Program-made: the position numbers and the translations under genes
In this document: positions 63,273-64,000 of the stretch, one piece after another
Layout of the letters: each line of letters starts with the position of its first letter
Numbering within the stretch: the stretch's first letter is position 1
Notes under the pieces: model-generated
The model's database searches: none
What the model saw: only the letters and a program-made list of their open reading frames with translations
What the model was told of the DNA's origin: nothing
From: Sinanaerobacter chloroacetimidivorans
GTDB lineage: Bacteria; Bacillota; Clostridia; Peptostreptococcales; Anaerovoracaceae
NCBI RefSeq assembly: GCF_018128545.1
Contig: NZ_JAGSND010000012.1
Coordinates: forward strand, 62,001-126,000
DNA length: 64,000 bases
Reading direction: 5' to 3'

Positions 63273-63330
63273 AATTACTTGACTGAGTCAACTAAAAATA
63301 GTTGACTCAGTCAAGTAATTGCCTTATAAT
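63273..63330 (+). promoter_or_regulatory. Operator and promoter of the MarR-GNAT gene
   Basis: Two 22-bp arms (63273-63294 and 63299-63320) are perfectly inverted around AAAA. Each arm itself contains a dyad (TTGACTGAGTCAA, TTGACTCAGTCAA). TTGACT at 63302-63307 is the -35, then 17 bases and TATAAT at 63325-63330. Bound regulator would block polymerase completely. Confidence 0.9.
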
Positions 63331-63365
63331 AAATTTATGACCAATTACGAAAAAGGAGGTTATTT

Positions 63366-64000
63366 ATGGATTCGTCATATAAACCTTATATCCGCGCCAT
63401 CAGGAAATTTAACAGATTTTATACGAACATACTTGGTCTTTTAGACCAGCATATGCTGGATAGTGAATTTTCACTTTCGGAAGTCCGCGTACTGTATGAA
63501 ATCGGCCATATGGAGAACTGCACTGCCAAAAAACTGATTGAAGAACTGAGAATTGACTCCGGATATCTTAGCAGGATGCTGAAGCGCTTTGAAAAGCAGA
63601 ATCTCACCTATCGGCGTCAATCTGGGGAAGACGGGCGGCTGTATTATCTCTATCTGACAGGAGAAGGGAAAGAAACACTTTCCAAGCTGGACGAGGGATC
63701 TGACAAACAAATTTATCAGATGATTGATCGATTGCCGGAACAGAATCAAAGAAAACTGGTGGAAGGAATGGAGGCTGTTAAATCGGCTCTGACAGACAAT
63801 CCTTCCGACTCTGATGAAGATCCTATCCATATCCGCTATCATCTCAGACCGGGGGATATCGGATACCTCATTTATCTGCATGGATGGATTTATGCGGAAG
63901 AATGCGGATATAACCATGTATTTGAAGGTTATGTCTGCAAGACTTTTTACGAGTTTTTAGAAAATTATAACCCAGAAAAAGACAGAATCTGGATAGCAGA
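63366..64000 (+). CDS. MarR-family regulator fused to a GNAT acetyltransferase, 3' end cut by window
   Basis: 211 codons are visible, with no stop before the window end. Residues ~1-140 form a MarR winged helix (TAKKLIEELRIDSGYLSRMLKRF, then QSGEDGRLYYLYLTGEG). From ~150, IRYHLRPGDIGYLIYLHGWIYAEECGYNHVFEGYV is the start of the GNAT domain found in bifunctional HTH/GNAT proteins. AAAGGAGG precedes the ATG. The promoter is covered by a large palindrome, so it is probably autorepressed. Confidence 0.92.
   Translation, partial: MDSSYKPYIRAIRKFNRFYTNILGLLDQHMLDSEFSLSEVRVLYEIGHMENCTAKKLIEELRIDSGYLSRMLKRFEKQNLTYRRQSGEDGRLYYLYLTGEGKETLSKLDEGSDKQIYQMIDRLPEQNQRKLVEGMEAVKSALTDNPSDSDEDPIHIRYHLRPGDIGYLIYLHGWIYAEECGYNHVFEGYVCKTFYEFLENYNPEKDRIWIA

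Overview
The window looks like chromosome from a low-GC, strictly anaerobic Bacillota of the class Clostridia. The reasons are the oxygen-sensitive [FeFe] hydrogenase operon, strong GGAGG-type ribosome binding sites, consensus sigma-A promoters, two sigma-54 activators facing -24/-12 promoters, a SleB-like cortex hydrolase, and many TetR/MarR efflux loci. There is no rRNA, tRNA, CRISPR array, transposase or phage gene. The species cannot be named from the sequence.

Layout. 1-7.1 kb: the 3' part of a sigma-54 enhancer-binding protein, then a sigma-54 promoter and a three-gene hydrogenase operon (NuoE-like, NuoF-GltD fusion, HydA) plus a 71-residue protein. 7.3-9.6 kb: a secreted GHL10 glycosidase-like protein and a papain-fold hydrolase. 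9.7-20.3 kb: resistance and efflux loci, namely MarR + EmrB/QacA MFS pump, flavoprotein + TetR, a DUF998 protein, a GC-rich P1 peptidase, an arylsulfotransferase-like protein, and TetR + ABC exporter. 20.4-27.4 kb: a two-component system divergent from a sodium:solute symporter, followed by a second symporter with a 55-residue accessory membrane peptide. 27.4-28.6 kb: an attenuator-like leader and a methyltransferase. 28.7-34.7 kb: a PAS sigma-54 activator, three tandem upstream repeats, a textbook sigma-54 promoter and a four-gene acyl-CoA operon (class III CoA-transferase, membrane protein, thiolase, SDR). 34.7-39.1 kb: EamA transporter, TetR and a rifampicin phosphotransferase-like enzyme. 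39.1-42.4 kb: an SCP2-like protein and class III aminotransferase opposite an AraC regulator, with a broken ORF downstream. 42.4-50.1 kb: cysK, secreted M28 peptidase, SleB-like hydrolase, UPF0316 protein, a 1156-residue protein best read as PPi-type PEP carboxykinase, and a YmaF-like protein. 50.1-58 kb: GH18 chitinase, a truncated flavoprotein gene, and a TolC/HlyD/two-permease efflux cluster under one TetR with two matching operators. 58-64 kb: SelO, a six-repeat PLL-like propeller protein, an operon of two PNPOx-like proteins with a ferredoxin and an ATC-hydrolase-family protein, an Asn/Lys-rich peptide, and a MarR-GNAT fusion running off the end.

Themes. Two metabolic operons (hydrogenase; acyl-CoA) appear each to have a dedicated sigma-54 activator directly upstream. 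Most other loci pair a small regulator with its target, and the operator is often visible as a palindrome on the promoter. The least conventional parts are the NADPH-type (GltD) fusion in the hydrogenase, the ATPase-less TolC/HlyD/ABC-2 cluster with paired operators, the cysteine-rich attenuator leader, and the PNPOx/ferredoxin/ATC-hydrolase operon.
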